DNA from: Turnera subulata | Taxonomy: Eukaryota; Streptophyta; Magnoliopsida; Malpighiales; Passifloraceae | Direction: 5' to 3' | NCBI GenBank assembly: GCA_028386065.3 | Contig: JAKUCV010004762.1 | Coordinates: 5,275-69,274 of the forward strand | Length of the DNA stretch: 64,000 nt | In this document: positions 47,944 through 61,900 of the stretch, piece by piece | Layout of the letters: every line of letters begins with the position of its first letter | Numbering within the stretch: position 1 is the first letter of the stretch | Program-made: the position numbers and the translations under genes | The notes under the pieces: model-generated | Told to the model about the DNA's origin: nothing | Databases searched by the model: none | The model's input: only the letters and a program-made list of their open reading frames with translations

Positions 47944-48117
47944 GGCATATCCAAAGCTCTCAATGTTTCACTAGTTGTTAACCAGGAAGCCAACTCTGTG
48001 GCTCAAGGTTTGGCACAGTTGGCCCCTTCTTTTTGTCCCGGGGCTACCATCCTTAACGCTCCTCCAGTTGTAGTTAGTGCTCTCCTTGCAAAGGAGGGAG
48101 GAGTTCTGGGTCTGTGA
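47944..48117 (+). mobile_element. Short LINE RNase H remnant
   Basis: A 57-codon open stretch reads VNQEANSVAQGLAQLAP in its middle, which resembles the conserved end of plant LINE RNase H domains (the EANSVAH-LAQ pattern), and ends in a natural-looking stop at 48115-48117. No poly(A) tail or target duplication is visible, so the limits are those of the open frame only. Confidence 0.6.
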
Positions 48118-48231
48118 CCCTGATTTTGTTTTTGCCTATGTAACTAACTCTATGTAACTCTATATATCATTAATGCATCCCGCTTTCCCGGTCTTCGAGC
48201 AAAAATAAATGTCGAAAGACAACGTCATCAC

Positions 48232-48303
48232 GGGCATTTGGTCTAGTGGTATGATTCTCGCTTTGGGTGCGAGAGGTCCCGAGTTCGATTCTCGGAATGC
48301 CCC
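48232..48303 (+). tRNA. tRNA-Pro (UGG anticodon)
   Basis: The 72 bases fold as a full cloverleaf: acceptor GGGCATT with AATGCCC and discriminator C; D arm with GGTCTAGTGGTATGAT; anticodon stem CTCGC/GCGAG around loop TTTGGGT, giving anticodon TGG; T arm CCGAG-TTCGATT-CTCGG. The internal Pol III boxes A and B are intact. There is no intron. Confidence 0.97.
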
Positions 48304-48307
48304 TTTT
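48304..48307 (+). terminator. Pol III T-run terminator of tRNA-Pro
   Basis: TTTT follows the discriminator base directly. Confidence 0.8.
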
Positions 48308-48573
48308 AACCTCTCTTGTGCTTTTTCCCTCGTTGAAAGTGAACGACAGGTCTTCCACAGTTCATCAACAAATGGACAAAATCCGTCCACAACCAACGAC
48401 GTCACAATACCAATTCTACCCCCACTTACACTCTCCCTCTACTCTACTCTCCAAAACGTACTACTTTTTAACAACATCACTTCCTTATCCTATCCATCAT
48501 CTACAACCCATCCAATTCCTCCACTCTCTTCTTCTCCTCCTCTTCCCTCTACCTCTCTCGCAACATACACAAA

Positions 48574-49137
48574 ATGGCAACATCAATATCCGCCGCGGCA
48601 ACAACAACAACCGCCCTCGCTTTCCGCTCCCCATCCCCTTCCCACTCCAAGCAATTCCTCCTCGACTTCCCCATCCGCCAGAGCTTCCCTTCCCTCACAC
48701 ACCACCGCTCCACCACCACCACCGCCCTCCGCGCCGTCGCCGCCCCCGAGAAGATCGAGAAGCTCGGCGCCGAAATCTCCTCCTTGACCCTCGATGAGGC
48801 CCGCACCCTCGTCGACTACCTCCAGGAGAAGCTCGGCGTCTCCGCAGCCGCCTTCGCCCCCGCTGCCGCGGTCGCGGCCCCCGCGGGCGGCGCGGCGGAG
48901 GCCGCCCCCGTGGTGGAGGAGCAGACGGAGTTCGATGTGGTGATTGAGGAGGTGCCGTCCAATGCCAGGATTGGGGTGATTAAGGCGATTAGAGGCCTGA
49001 CCACCTTGGCCTTGAAGGAGGCCAAGGAGCTCGTGGAAGGTTTGCCCAAGAAGTTTAAAGAAAAAATATCCAAAGAGGAAGCTGAAAATGTCAAGAAGCT
49101 GCTCGAGGAAGCTGGAGCCAAAGTTAAACTTGTTTGA
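48574..49137 (+). CDS. RPL12: Chloroplast ribosomal protein L12 (bL12c)
   Basis: Part of the flexible stalk of the plastid 50S subunit that recruits translation factors. A single intronless exon of 187 codons. Residues 1 to about 53 are rich in Ser, Thr and Pro without acidic residues, a plastid transit peptide. The mature part has the N-terminal dimer domain ([19 protein letters not shown]), an Ala/Pro/Gly hinge, and the C-terminal factor-binding domain ([29 protein letters not shown]) ending KVKLV. Its first half is distinctly GC-rich at third positions compared with the neighbouring genes, in line with the low-complexity transit peptide and hinge. The tRNA gene ends only 270 bases upstream. 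Confidence 0.96.
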   Translation: MATSISAAATTTTALAFRSPSPSHSKQFLLDFPIRQSFPSLTHHRSTTTTALRAVAAPEKIEKLGAEISSLTLDEARTLVDYLQEKLGVSAAAFAPAAAVAAPAGGAAEAAPVVEEQTEFDVVIEEVPSNARIGVIKAIRGLTTLALKEAKELVEGLPKKFKEKISKEEAENVKKLLEEAGAKVKLV

Positions 49138-49985
49138 GATGATGAGAATTGGAAGTTAGGTTTGTGTAATTTTTTCTTTTTTTGGGAAATTTGTAGTTAA
49201 ACGGCTATGTAATGCCTGTTTTTTATAGTTTTGTCAAAATTCCCAATATGCATTGAGACTACCTTATCTAGAACGTCGTTTCTTTTGCCTACTGATATTC
49301 TTGTGTTTGATAGATTTGCTCCAATGAACTTGCTTGCGTTTGGCCTGTTGTGTTATTGATTCCATGGTTTGTTGGTGTGTTTTTGTCATAGCGAGCCTTG
49401 ACTGTTATTCGGTTGAGGGTAATGCATGTTTCTATTTAAAATAATATACCTGATGTTAGGATTAATAGAGGATGTATAATACATGCCAGGAGATTGAGCG
49501 CTCAGGATTTTGTATGCACAAAAAGCTTATCCTTGCAATTATGAAGGATATGGTAGTATCTTAAAACAGTTTTAAACTGGCAGGCCCAGGATAGAACTGG
49601 CTTTCGAGTGGCGTGGCCATGGGCTAGCCATACAAAGGAAGTTCCAACGAAATTATCAATTAGCAATTTACCAACAATTATAGAAATCTGCCAATACCAA
49701 AAGCTAAAGTCTCATCTCTTAAATTAGCGTTAGAAATTATGTATCTTCGCTACCGACTATACATATCTGAGTGGGTCAGATGCTCTCAACCTTATTTACA
49801 AAATTATTAAACATGGACAGGAAATACAAGCAAATGGATGACAGACTACTCGTTATCGTTTAAAAAAATTTACATTGATGTTAGTATGTCAATAACCTGT
49901 AACTGCGCATATGAGCAGGAGAAACTCAAGAGCAGCCTTTGCTTTTCATGTTCAGCTCCGTGCCAAATGACCTCGTTCATAGTTT
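49138..49985. other. Convergent 3' region between L12 and RST1
   Basis: Holds the 3' untranslated parts of the two converging genes. No other feature is seen. Confidence 0.5.
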
Positions 49986-52900
49986 TCAGTTCACCACCAT
50001 GTTGGCAAGCCCTAGTTGCTTATCCAAAGGTAAATACTCTTTCAAGGATACACAGGTGTGATGCATTACAGGCAACAGAAAAGCTGCTATGTCATATTCA
50101 CTTGGGTCAATAGGTTGTGCACTTGGCCTATCACCAAATACTTCTTGTGTAACCCACCGGTACATGCGATCTGTTGATACCCATAGATTAGAAGCGATAG
50201 ATTCAGCAACAACTTCCCAACCCGGTTCCCTCAGAAGTGAAGGAAGCGTGACAGGTAGATCGGCAAGCACAGTTAATCGGTCCAAAATCAAAAGAGGCAT
50301 ATATTTGCTGCAGCAACCAGACAGTAGACCCAGAAACTGCAGTGCCTGTTGGAGAGAAACAAGAAGTTTATTCATAACCATTACTTGGGAAAAGGAAGGC
50401 CGGCTTTTCAACACAAGTCCATTTCAAAACAACGCAATATCGATATATAACCATTCTTCAACTAAATATGTTGGCAAAGCAATAGCAAAATTGGAAACAG
50501 GAAAACTGCTGAACAATCCCAAGAGGACCTGATAGCGTATAGCTAAATGAAGCATACATACAAGATGTAACATTTATTCAAATTGGATGATTTGAAATGA
50601 ACACAAGCAGGCAACAAATCCCCTTCATACCACACTCTTTAGAGTCGCTAACAACAGTGCAATCCGTGAAATGAGCACATAAATTTTTACAAACTTTTGG
50701 CCAATGGATATTAAAATCATCTACTTATGTGACAAATGGTTGCAGGCCCAAGGTAGTATAAGGTACTATTGACCAGTTATGACTCTGGAGAGAGTACATG
50801 GTGACCATCTATTTTAATAAAAATGAGCATAAAAGTATTTACCGTTGAAGGATATCTTGACATGCAGCTGATTTCCACTGCATCAATCAGCCATTGTCTT
50901 TTCATACTTCCCTCTGTGTATTGCAAAGCCGCTACAACTTCAACAAGAATATTCCAAATACCTGTTCCAAGAAATTGAGATCTGCATGAAACTGGTCCTA
51001 CACTACGAAAACTAAGATACAATTGAAGCAACTCAAATGCAATTTTACCTGGAGCATACATATTAACATCAAAAGGTACTTGAAATTCTAACTAATTTAA
51101 CTTTACACCAACACTGCTAAGTTGTTTACAGAATACGGAAACTAACCAGTTGGTTTAGTATTTAATATATAAGCTTTCAGTTTTCCAAGAACTGTTAACG
51201 GTAGGGAACCTGTCCTTGCTAGCTTTACTTCTGCTAGAATTTTCTTTAGGGCGTCATTTAGCTGGCTATCTACCGTTCCTAGATCCAACAGCTGAACCTG
51301 TGAGGCACACATAGTAACAGAGATTAGCAAGAACCAGCAAAGGTATAAAAGCTACACAAAATCAAATAGAATGTTTTATTCCCCGGTTAGTAGGATTCAA
51401 CCCTATATTGGTGAATCTATGAAGCATTCCGATATAAATTTCACATAATTGATATCCCGTTAAAGAAACGGAAAACTATAGGTTTCTTAAAAATATTTTA
51501 TCAATACACGAAACCCAAGCAGATGGTCATTGCAGTCTTTTCGTACGGAGCCACATTTTAACAAGATTTTATGCCAAGGGATCTCCAACAGGAGTAGATA
51601 GATACCTGCAGGAACTTTGATAACCAATCTCCTGGTGCTTTTGTTAAGCATTTTACCGCTTCATACCATTCGTCCACGGAGTTTTGTTGATCTGATCCTA
51701 CTGTAATAGCAGATTCAGATGCTGGCAACAATGAAAACAGCACCTCCATGCACTTTCCAACATTTGAAATGTACTCTACAGAGCTAAGAGAAGCTTCATC
51801 TAGACACCGGAAGAGACCCTTCCAACATGATATCCTTAACGAGGTTTTCTCATTCAGGGTACAGCGTTGGTATGAAGTATCTAAAGAAAAGAACTCAGCG
51901 ACATCATCAAATAACTTCTGTAGCCTGGAAGCCGAGAAAATTTTTACCAAGCCAGCCAGATGAAAAAGTACACATGACTGCAGATTTAGCTCCAGTGTCC
52001 TAAATCTGGACAGGTCAGATAGCTCATCAAGGAACAATAGGAGTGGATCAAATTGGCTTGCATGAGAGACTGAGAATTTTAAGCAAGCTTCCCTAACAAG
52101 CCCCCTCTTACAAGCTGATTCTGAGGGCAACAAATTGGTAATTTGAGTATCATATCTCATGCAACGTCTGATGATCACACCCCAATCCATGTTAGGCAAT
52201 CTAGGAGCTCGTGAGAGGCATTCCAAAACAGTTATAACTGTGCCCATATGTGCAAACGTACCTGCCTGAATTTACAGAAGGTGTGAAATGAGAATATATC
52301 AGACAAAAAACATCACCAACAAGAAAAATCACCGAGTTGTTTACAGGCTGCATCAGTACATAGCACAACTGAATCCTATTGTAGCTTCCATCACGTCAAA
52401 ATACAAGAGAGTCTAGATAACATATTCATTGTCACAAAGAGTTGATAATCAATTTTGGTTTTCAAGGCAACTTGTATACCAATCATGGTTAAAGTCCGGA
52501 GAAGACTTGCATCCAAAAAGAAAGCAGAAAGGTGGGAGAGAGGAGTCATATAAAAAACAAAACGAAAAAGGAGGGAGTAGAAGACAGTTGCAAACATCTT
52601 ATTGTCGGGAATTTCTCTTGGTTGGATCTGGCACTAGGTTCCCTACAAATAATGGACTTGCATAATAGTCCCTAAATTTAATTCAGGCCAAAAATTCTTA
52701 TCATTAAAAGCAGTGGAAAAAAATGGAATCTAACTACTCCACAGTCCATAGCAAAACGTGTATCAAAAAAGAATTTCTAGTAAGAGACCCACCTCAGAAT
52801 AATTCAGATCCATTAGCCACATAGACAGCTTCATAACTAAACTGTCCTCAGACAAACTGTGTGAGACTGTCTTCGAATCTGTGATATCATTCTGAGAGGT

Positions 52901-55900
52901 GTTGTCAAATCTTAGAGATTCCTTTAACCACAAACGATTTCGAAGAAATGATACAGCCCAGGCAGCATTTTGCTGTAATTGAAGGTCATCAGATGACTGC
53001 GCGACAAGAAATATGTCTTGCAGCAATGTTGTCAAATATGGCTCACAGATAGGGCTCGAGAGTAAAGGACCCAAGACATAAGAAGATTCCTGTCAGGCAA
53101 ATGAAATGATTGTTATATTTGACAAGCCAGATCCTCTTTACCCTTTAAAACAGGCTAGGAGGATGATAGAAACAGACCTTCTGTTCATAACCAGTCTTTA
53201 CCAAGGATGAGAAATGATGGTCATCAACTAAAATCCCCGCACACGCTCCTGCAGCATTAACAACTCCAATCATTCCACCCAAATGAATGGCTGGAGGGAA
53301 AGGATTAGAGTAGCACTTTCTGAATAATTCCAGTAAACTTCTTACAGAAGAAATTTCCATAGGGTGTACGCCTTCATTTGAAATGCAGGCAACAAGGCTT
53401 CCTGCTCCAATGCAAGATGCCATCAACAAGCTTTGATGGAAACTACCAGACTTTTTAACAGAAACCAACTCGGATATGAGCTCTCTATAGCCATTCACTA
53501 TATGATCAAGCTCACTATCACGCATCATTTCTACTCTCTGGCAAAAAGCCACAACAATAGGAAGAGCGAGGCAGGATCCTACTGATAAAACTTTTTCTGA
53601 ACATCCACCGGAGAAAGCAGAGTTTGTTAGTAAAGAGTTAACATGAGGAACCCATGATACTATCAAATCTTTTATCTTCATCAAAACATCATATGCCTGA
53701 GCTCTGTATATTGCACCAACTGAACTCCCCAAGCCAAGGCAAAAACCAGCAACACCCCAAATATCTTCCTCCAAGTCCTCACAATTCTCAAGCAATGACT
53801 CAGAGTTCATATTAATATCCATATCATTAGCACCCAGGGGGAAATATGCAGATAGACATTCTAGAACATCATATGAAGCTTGGCTGAGTGGACGTGTCAT
53901 CAAAAGTAATGTCCTAATAATTTTGCCCACCAACTCATACTCCATTGTCTTGTGCTTTTCTTTCTCCAAGTTAACGTTATCAGAAGCATCCTCCTGGGTA
54001 AGGAGATCTTGGCATGAAAAGCCCAATCCAAGCCCGCAAGCTCCTTTTACAAGTGTGCTTTTGCTGCCACATAAGACCTGCACCACACAGTTTCAATACA
54101 ATAAATAGGTAATACACTTCTCTTAATCAGCTGCAGAAGCAACATAGAAGCTACACACAAATTCCGCCATCATATGACCATTGCTCTTACCTCAATAAGT
54201 CCAGTGATGTTCTCATATTTCTGTTTATGATCAGTTATATGGAGGCAAGAAGAAACCAATCCAAGAGATATTGCAGCTGACCATTGGCGATGCTCATGTT
54301 CATACTCGGAAACCCAGTTCAAGAGAAACTTGGAAGCAGTTGTTTTAATATTATGAGCAGAAGGAGGCAAGACCTGATAATTGCCAGCAAAGAGAGAAGT
54401 TGGACTAGCTTGAGTGCGAATCAAGAAATTTAATTACTCTGCACTTGCATCTCAATACGAATTAAAGTCTACAAGCAAATGCACTATTATCTACAAGACA
54501 ATCTGCATCTACAATTTAAACATAAATCATTACTAGGACCTTCAACAGGAATAGATGAAGTTGCAAGATTCTATATCAATCATGACGCGTAATATTTCAA
54601 AACAGCAAGACTTCTAATAAGCCTATCTACACCACCAATTTCCCATAGAACAGTGGCACAATTCCTTTTTTTTCCTTTTTTTGCGCAAGTGAGGCATAAT
54701 TTATGATTGCTCCAATGATCTCAATATCTGTTGTGATAACAAGGGAACAGTGCGCAGTCAATTCGCAGATTCCTGAAAAATTTAAACATCTTACCACACA
54801 GAGTGCACCAATAGCCAGAGCAATGTTTTCAGCAGATCTTGGGATGGAATCTTTAGCAAGCTGTATCAAACTCTGCATAACAAAATTAGAGGAAAATAGT
54901 TTACACTTTGATATGAAAGTGCTTTAAAACTGATAAGCAATTATAGATACTAGGAAAAAAATAACAAACCTTCAGGATACCATTGGCAGCTTTGGAGGTT
55001 TTATCCGAGACAACCGATGTTCGTTTAGCGTCAAGGGATAGGATATTAGCCCTCATCCAGCGAGACATGAAAGATTTCCATGATTGCAGTGAAAGAAGGG
55101 CAAGAAAAACATTCCTTGAGAGTTGAAGAGAAGAAGCTATTTCCACCAGTGCGTTTAGATATGCAGCATGGGCATCAGCTGATACCTAGACAACAAGTAA
55201 TGCAGATTTAAGACCACCGTAACATTCTCAAGCAAAAGAACTTCTGCATATGATATCCTACCTTTGGCAGCTGTTGGGTGTTCAAACTTTTAGGGGCAAA
55301 TGAAAGGCATAAGAGGGCAGCACCAGGTAATTGTCCAGGATTACCCATTTTTCCTGCATATTAAGTTCTCATTGGTAGCTGTATGAACAAGAAGATTGAC
55401 CATAACTAACCTTTTGAACTACTTGGTTTCACTTCATAAAAGGCAAAGCAAACCTTAATCTTTCTGAACAACATGATCCGTCAATAGTGAATCTATTTCC
55501 CCTACTACAGTTTCATTTATGGACTGGTTTTCTACCTAACAAGCTGGGTCCTTGAAAGTCAAATGTACCACTTTTGTCAGGAATAAAAACGCAATTTGAT
55601 GGGTACCTGAGGAAAAGAGAACCTGCGGAAGTACATCAAGCAACTTCTCAATCTTATTTGCAGCGACTTTTTTCTCCTTGACCACTCTTCGCTGAGTCCT
55701 GGAGCCAAAGAGGACCCAAACATCAAAATATTTCTTTTTTTTTTTTGAAAGGAAGCAGCAAAATTTTGCACTGTTATTACATGTGTTCATGTATAATGAT
55801 CTTGACTTGAAATCCTTCCATGGCCCCAAGTACATGAAGATCTTTCTCTGACAAAAGCAAATCTGAGTTTTGTCTTTTGAAATCTGGAATTCCTTTCTCT

Positions 55901-58900
55901 ATATGGGATACCTAGCAAAACATCATATTATTTTAGGGGCAAAGTTGCAGCCATACCAAATGAAACAGGAACCCAGAGCAACATTAACAGAAAATGACAT
56001 AGTGCCAAGATTATCTGAGATGAAATCGAGAAATGGTTTTGAAAGATAACATTATAAAAATCCCTTGAGTGTACCTCATACTGCATTAGTGCCTCAAAGG
56101 CAGAAGATCTTGCCTTTGCCCAGTGTACCGCATAAGTGACATGTCTGGAGGAGGCAATATCCCATAAAATTTGTAAAACATCTCTTGAAGCTTCCAAGTA
56201 TGCTTCAGCATCCATTGCACCCCATTTCAGAAGAAGGCAGAGACTGTAAATCAGCAGGAATCATGTGGCTTGTCATCTTTGTGTTCATAAAAGGTTGCAA
56301 AACATAGACAAATTCTAAACTAAGTGTCTTATGCATGAAGAAATGAGGCAGAAAAAAGAAATTAGTACAAGCTTTTCAGCAACAACCAGAAATACAAAAC
56401 TAGGAGAGTTTCTGAAATAACATACTGACACAGTACCAGACCAAATTATAATCAAACAAAACGGTGTATTAGCAAGCCTATCAAGGGTTTAATTTTATAC
56501 GGAAAGAAAGTGTCTAGTAGTACCAATGTTCTGAACACTAAGAAATGTCACATCTCCTGACCAAGAATTTGTTTCACCCAGTTTTCCCCCACAGACATTA
56601 GTGACAACATAGTAAAAGGCTAGGAAATCCTCATCAATATGAAGACAGCCCAGCTGACCTTTCCTTAAAAATTGCCAGCATAGTGGCTGAATAGTCCGAG
56701 AAGAAATGGACCCACATGATGCACTTACCTCTTGGCAAGAAATGGATCTGCAGAGTAGTCTCGCACATGCTTTGCAATTACATCCCATGCAGTATAAAAA
56801 TCTGAAAAGATATAAGAGACTGATCATATTATCAGAGTATTTTATGATCAAACTAGCTTAAATTTCGATATCTTATTCCCAGTTAGATTTAGAACTGCCA
56901 AAATGCAGGATGATTGAAGTATTTGTAATAGCAGACAGAAATGCAAAAGCCTGCATATAATGTTGGAAATGCATGTGCATAAACAAACAGATAGATATTG
57001 TTCAGGCCATGCAAAGCATACTTGTACAGAGTAGATATCTGGAAACAGAATTCTCAACAAGGTAGAAACAATACATATTTGAGATAAGGAAAGAAAAAAA
57101 AGGTGGACACTCATCAATATCCATCCAAATTTGTCAAGAATTAGTGATTTCATTCCCAAAAGGGGTCAAGGCCTTTCCTGGACACTCTGCAGAGAAAACC
57201 AAGGCTCAATTCACTTAGCATGAAGCTCCACTCCCAGCTATTAACACATTTACTGCAACTTTAGAAAACTAACTTTCAATATTCAAAGCACCTAAAAAGG
57301 TCTTCAATTCGAGCATTGGACAGGAAAGCACTACAGTTTTAAGTGGCATGAATTAGGGAACTAAAGTTGCACACATTTTTCCAAGTCTAAGCCGCATAGT
57401 CAAAATTACCAACTACATCAGCTTCACAGAGATGGGCAAGGCTTTGCAAACCAAGAGCTTGAATATTGGGATGAGTGCTCTCAATGCAAGCCTGTTATTT
57501 CAGAAGAAAAAGATGAATCCTTAAATTTGATAATGCATGTCATAACAAACAGACAGCTCTGGTTTTGAGCGTACCGAAACAGATAAGATGAGATCAACAC
57601 CCCTGTCAGGGTCTTTCCCGCAAACATCTAGTATTGAAGCAGCCAAGCTCAAACAAATATTTTTCTCTGCCTTGAATTCATTGAACCCCTTCGGTTGTAG
57701 GACTGGCTAAATGTCAACAAAAAGATTATGTTAAAACAGAGTTAACAGAAATAGAGAAGTGAAAGGTAAAGAACAATAGGTATGCTTAGGTAAGGAAGTA
57801 ACAATTGCTAATACTGTGGCAGTTTCATAATGAGACACAAACATTCAAAAAACTGATTCTTTTAAAAGCACTGGACATCAATTTTACACTATTGCTAACT
57901 TGTATGGTAAGTCGGTACAAGGTGCAAAGTGAAGGATTACAATTTCAGACTCATGTATTGATCACAACTACACCCAACCCAGATTTGAAATTAGCATAGA
58001 AATTTTTCTGTTTAACAGGTTGTTTTTAGTTCATGGTAGAATATTCTTCTAAATTGGAGCCCAAATGGGTATACTTTGAAACATAAATGTGAAATATATT
58101 GCCACAATCTGTCATATGTATCAACAATATCATCCATACACAAGATCAACTATCCAGCAGTAGGCATGGCCATGAACCTTTGCAGATTGCCCTTACAGCT
58201 CTAAAATTGCAACATATTTTGACAACTTGTCAGATTAAGTCGCCTCAAATTTTCCAGAAAGCTCAAATATTCCTCAAAAAAACTACTGTGAACATATCCC
58301 TCCTTCACAGTCCCCTGTGGAAGCTGGTGTTTGCACTCATTTGTATAGTTGTCTGATTCATGATTAGTCAGACTTTCATCATTTTATTTTCCATTTTCCA
58401 GAAAGATTTTCCAATTTCAATTGGTCAACTAAGCACATAGAGAATCTTACCTGAAGACTTCCAAAGGCACGGTCATTTAACATCCAGGTATGACACAGCA
58501 AGCGAGCGCCTGTGGCATACAATACTCTGAAATTACATAAAAATGAATTATTTTTACAAAGCAGTGGAACAGAAGACTGTTGAGAAATTTGTAATGGGTA
58601 AAGTGCTAATATAATCCAGTACTAGAGTAAGCATGAACAAAAACTCCATTAGAATAAAGCATCTGGAGATTTCAGTTTCCATCTATACCTTACAAGAGAC
58701 ACATAGAAGTAGGCAGGTAAGCTTATGTAAAAAACTCAACAGAGGCAGCCCAATTTGCAGCTAAAATTGTAGTGCACGGGTATTTTAGATCTCGATATGG
58801 GTCAAACATAGAGTGGTAGCAAGATCACCACCCAAGAGTGGAAATTAAAAATATATAGGTCAAAAGAGGCAGGCAGTAAAAAAAATCACTTAGAGATTCA

Positions 58901-61900
58901 AGCCACAATTTTAATAATAATGATATACAAGATCAAAAGAGGATGGTGAAGGAGTGTAATGCTAGCAATGTGCCCCATGAAAAATACCACATAACCAGAA
59001 ACCAATAACGGAACTAAAAGTCAGTTGAAGCATGAAATTGATTCTTGATGGCATTAAATCCTAAGATAGTAGGTCCAAGATGTGCGAAACATCGTATGGT
59101 TGACAACATACACAAGACATATAAAATTACAAGGGAAAACTACATTTGAAATATATATTAATTGAAAGTACGAATCCTAAAGGCAACAAAAAAAAAATGA
59201 AAAACAGTCCCAACTTGAAGATTCTCTAGCATGGTCTATCATTGCCCCAATTACACATGGCCTAGCCATAATCTCAAAAACAACAATGTAGAATGTAATA
59301 AACAAAAGCCACAGAAATGCTTTTAACCATAAAAGTAAAAGCAAAAAAGGGATAGAATAGAAAAAGAAAAACGCCGTATGAGCTAGTGGTTCGTACGGTT
59401 TGCCATCCTTCTGAAGCATTGGCAGTATAGTCTGAACTATGAGCGGAATCATTGCAGAATGCGAAGCCAGAGAGGGTAGAATTGACAAAAGCTTTGGCTG
59501 CAGGACAAAAAAGGATTATCATTTTGGTAACTGAAAGATGCCAAAGTGAAAGCTCCAACATGGTATACCACATTTGCACAAACCATGGAGCAAAAGCAAC
59601 AGGAAAACTCACCAATATGTTCCGATGATTACTATCATCTTTTCTGCTGAAAATGTTACAGTAAAATAGAACAGCTAGCAACAATGGAACTCCCAGTTTA
59701 GGATCCATAACAACAACTGCAGCCAGTAAATCTATTGAAATGTCTCCCAAAGAACGATGCATCACCATGATACTAGCAATAGCACTGAGTAACATCGGCA
59801 TTTCTACATGGCAAAATAGCCAGGTTATGCAACTAGCTACAGTAATAAATATCAGAAAAGCAATGTGCAAGGTTAGAGACCATAATTCTAAAACAAGGGA
59901 ATATAGAGGGAAACACAGGAAAGGAAATCTATGAGTGTTTTACCGGCTGAAAAGTATCTCTGCAACTGAGGGATAGGTATGGACGATTTGTTTCTATCGA
60001 CAACCAATAAACAGTATTCTCTTAATTGAGAAGACCAAGGCCTTGGTTCAGAATGGATTCTTTCAACACCAGATTCATTACTGGAAGCAAAATTCAAAAA
60101 CGAATTGGAGCATGAAAATTCGTCCTGGAAAACAGAAAACATATTAAAATAAAACCATCAAATAGTAGCGAAAATTGTTAATTCTTCACTATAATAGCCC
60201 AAGTAAGCTAGTTCTTAATCCCATTCTCACAAGGATAAATTTCACTAATCCACCTACTGCATGATGCACTGTGCACATTCTTACGGCACCAAAAACAAAT
60301 TCAATGGCCTTTCTTTTTCTACCCTGACATATAGACGACAAAAATGCTCTCAGTCACGATTTTTCTCTCTTGAGTAGGTAGTGTAATGTTAAACTCCAGC
60401 AACCAAACCTTTTTATGCTCAATTATTGTTCCTGGATAAGGGCAATATTACCATATCATGACCCTGAGTTCCCGAATAAGTAAAGAAAGGGAAAGATTCT
60501 ATATCTAAATGCATATTATAGCAATACTAACAACAACCTCAAGCCACAGATGCTGCAAGAGCCGGAAAGTCATAGATCCAAGTGAGCTAATTGATGGCAG
60601 CTTCCCTTCTATGACTGGTTCAGTTTTTGGTGTTCTCAAAAACTGCATCAGGAGCTTTTCCAATATGACAAGCAATTCAGCAGCTGCTCTTTTAGTAGAT
60701 CTTGAAGCAGATGATAGAAGATTGATGACAGGAAATGTCAGCAGGAGCTCCTCGTTCAAAGCACGCTTGCTTTCACCAACACTGGATTCTGCTAAATTAA
60801 CAAAGACGAAAACACTAGGACCTATTAAGATGGAAGAGCATGAATAAAAGTTTTAATTGACGAGACACAGAGGAAAGAAGCCAAAAAGATGTATGTTGAT
60901 GCATTGATTTGATGAACTCTGAAACTAACGAGCTGAATGTCTGAATCAGTCTCAACATGAATTGAATGCATTTCAGATACAAACGATAAAAAGTATAAGC
61001 AAAGAGCTTTGGCTGGCAAGAAAAGTAATGACCAGGAGGATGAGGGATCACCTCCCCAACTGTTATATGACTAATTAAATGAAAAGATATTGTGAATGCT
61101 TTAAAGAATTCTAGCAGTATCAAGAAAATGTGAGCCTTTAGATGCGTGTATGATTAAATATAGATTCATAATATTATCGAGTTAGTCAACAGTACCACAA
61201 AAAAATCATAAACGAGCCAATAGAACTAGAGACAAGGTACTTAAATTATACTACACTGAATCAATAAAATATTGAGAGAACATACCATTTTCACCTTTCC
61301 ATCTCATGAGAAAGATGAGGAGCTTCAGCAAAGACAGTTGTTCATGCTCGACCTCAGATTGAATTAGGACAACAAATAAGGACAGCACAGCTGATGAGAT
61401 TTCAGCTATATATTGCAAAGCAAGATCTTTTTGAACCACAAACAACCTTTTCACGAGTTCAATAATCAGTTCGCGGCCACTAGAAGGGCCATCAACATGT
61501 GCCAGTAGTGAGAGAATAGTCTCAGAGAGCTCCACTCCAAATAACTGAGCCTCTGTAACGGACTGCAAAATTGGAGAAGAAACCAGACAACATGAATTTA
61601 TCAGTTCCACAAGCAGTGATTAACAACAAATGTGACAGATTATGCACCGAACAAAACTGTACATACCAATCCCATTCCAACCAGCTGTCTCAAAACCACG
61701 GTGTACGATTCTACTATGGATTCCAGATAACAATAGGAGTCCCTTAGTTCCTGCATTTTAAGAATAAATAAACAATGGCTTATAGCAATAAGATTTGTGC
61801 TGGAGACCAAACTACTCGCGAAACTAAATCAATTGGTTAAACCAAAACAACTTCTTAGCAAGTTGAATGAGTATACTAACATCCGAGTTCTTGTGTGGAA

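Noticed and set aside
48209..48787. Pro/Ser-rich frame of 192 codons over the tRNA and start of L12
   Set aside because: It runs through the tRNA-Pro gene and lies out of frame with the L12 protein; the composition comes from CT- and CCA-rich leader DNA.
59274..59870. 198-codon open frame on the minus strand inside RST1
   Set aside because: It reads across the true exons 7 and 8 in another frame and through their intron; the RST1 frame has correct splice phases.
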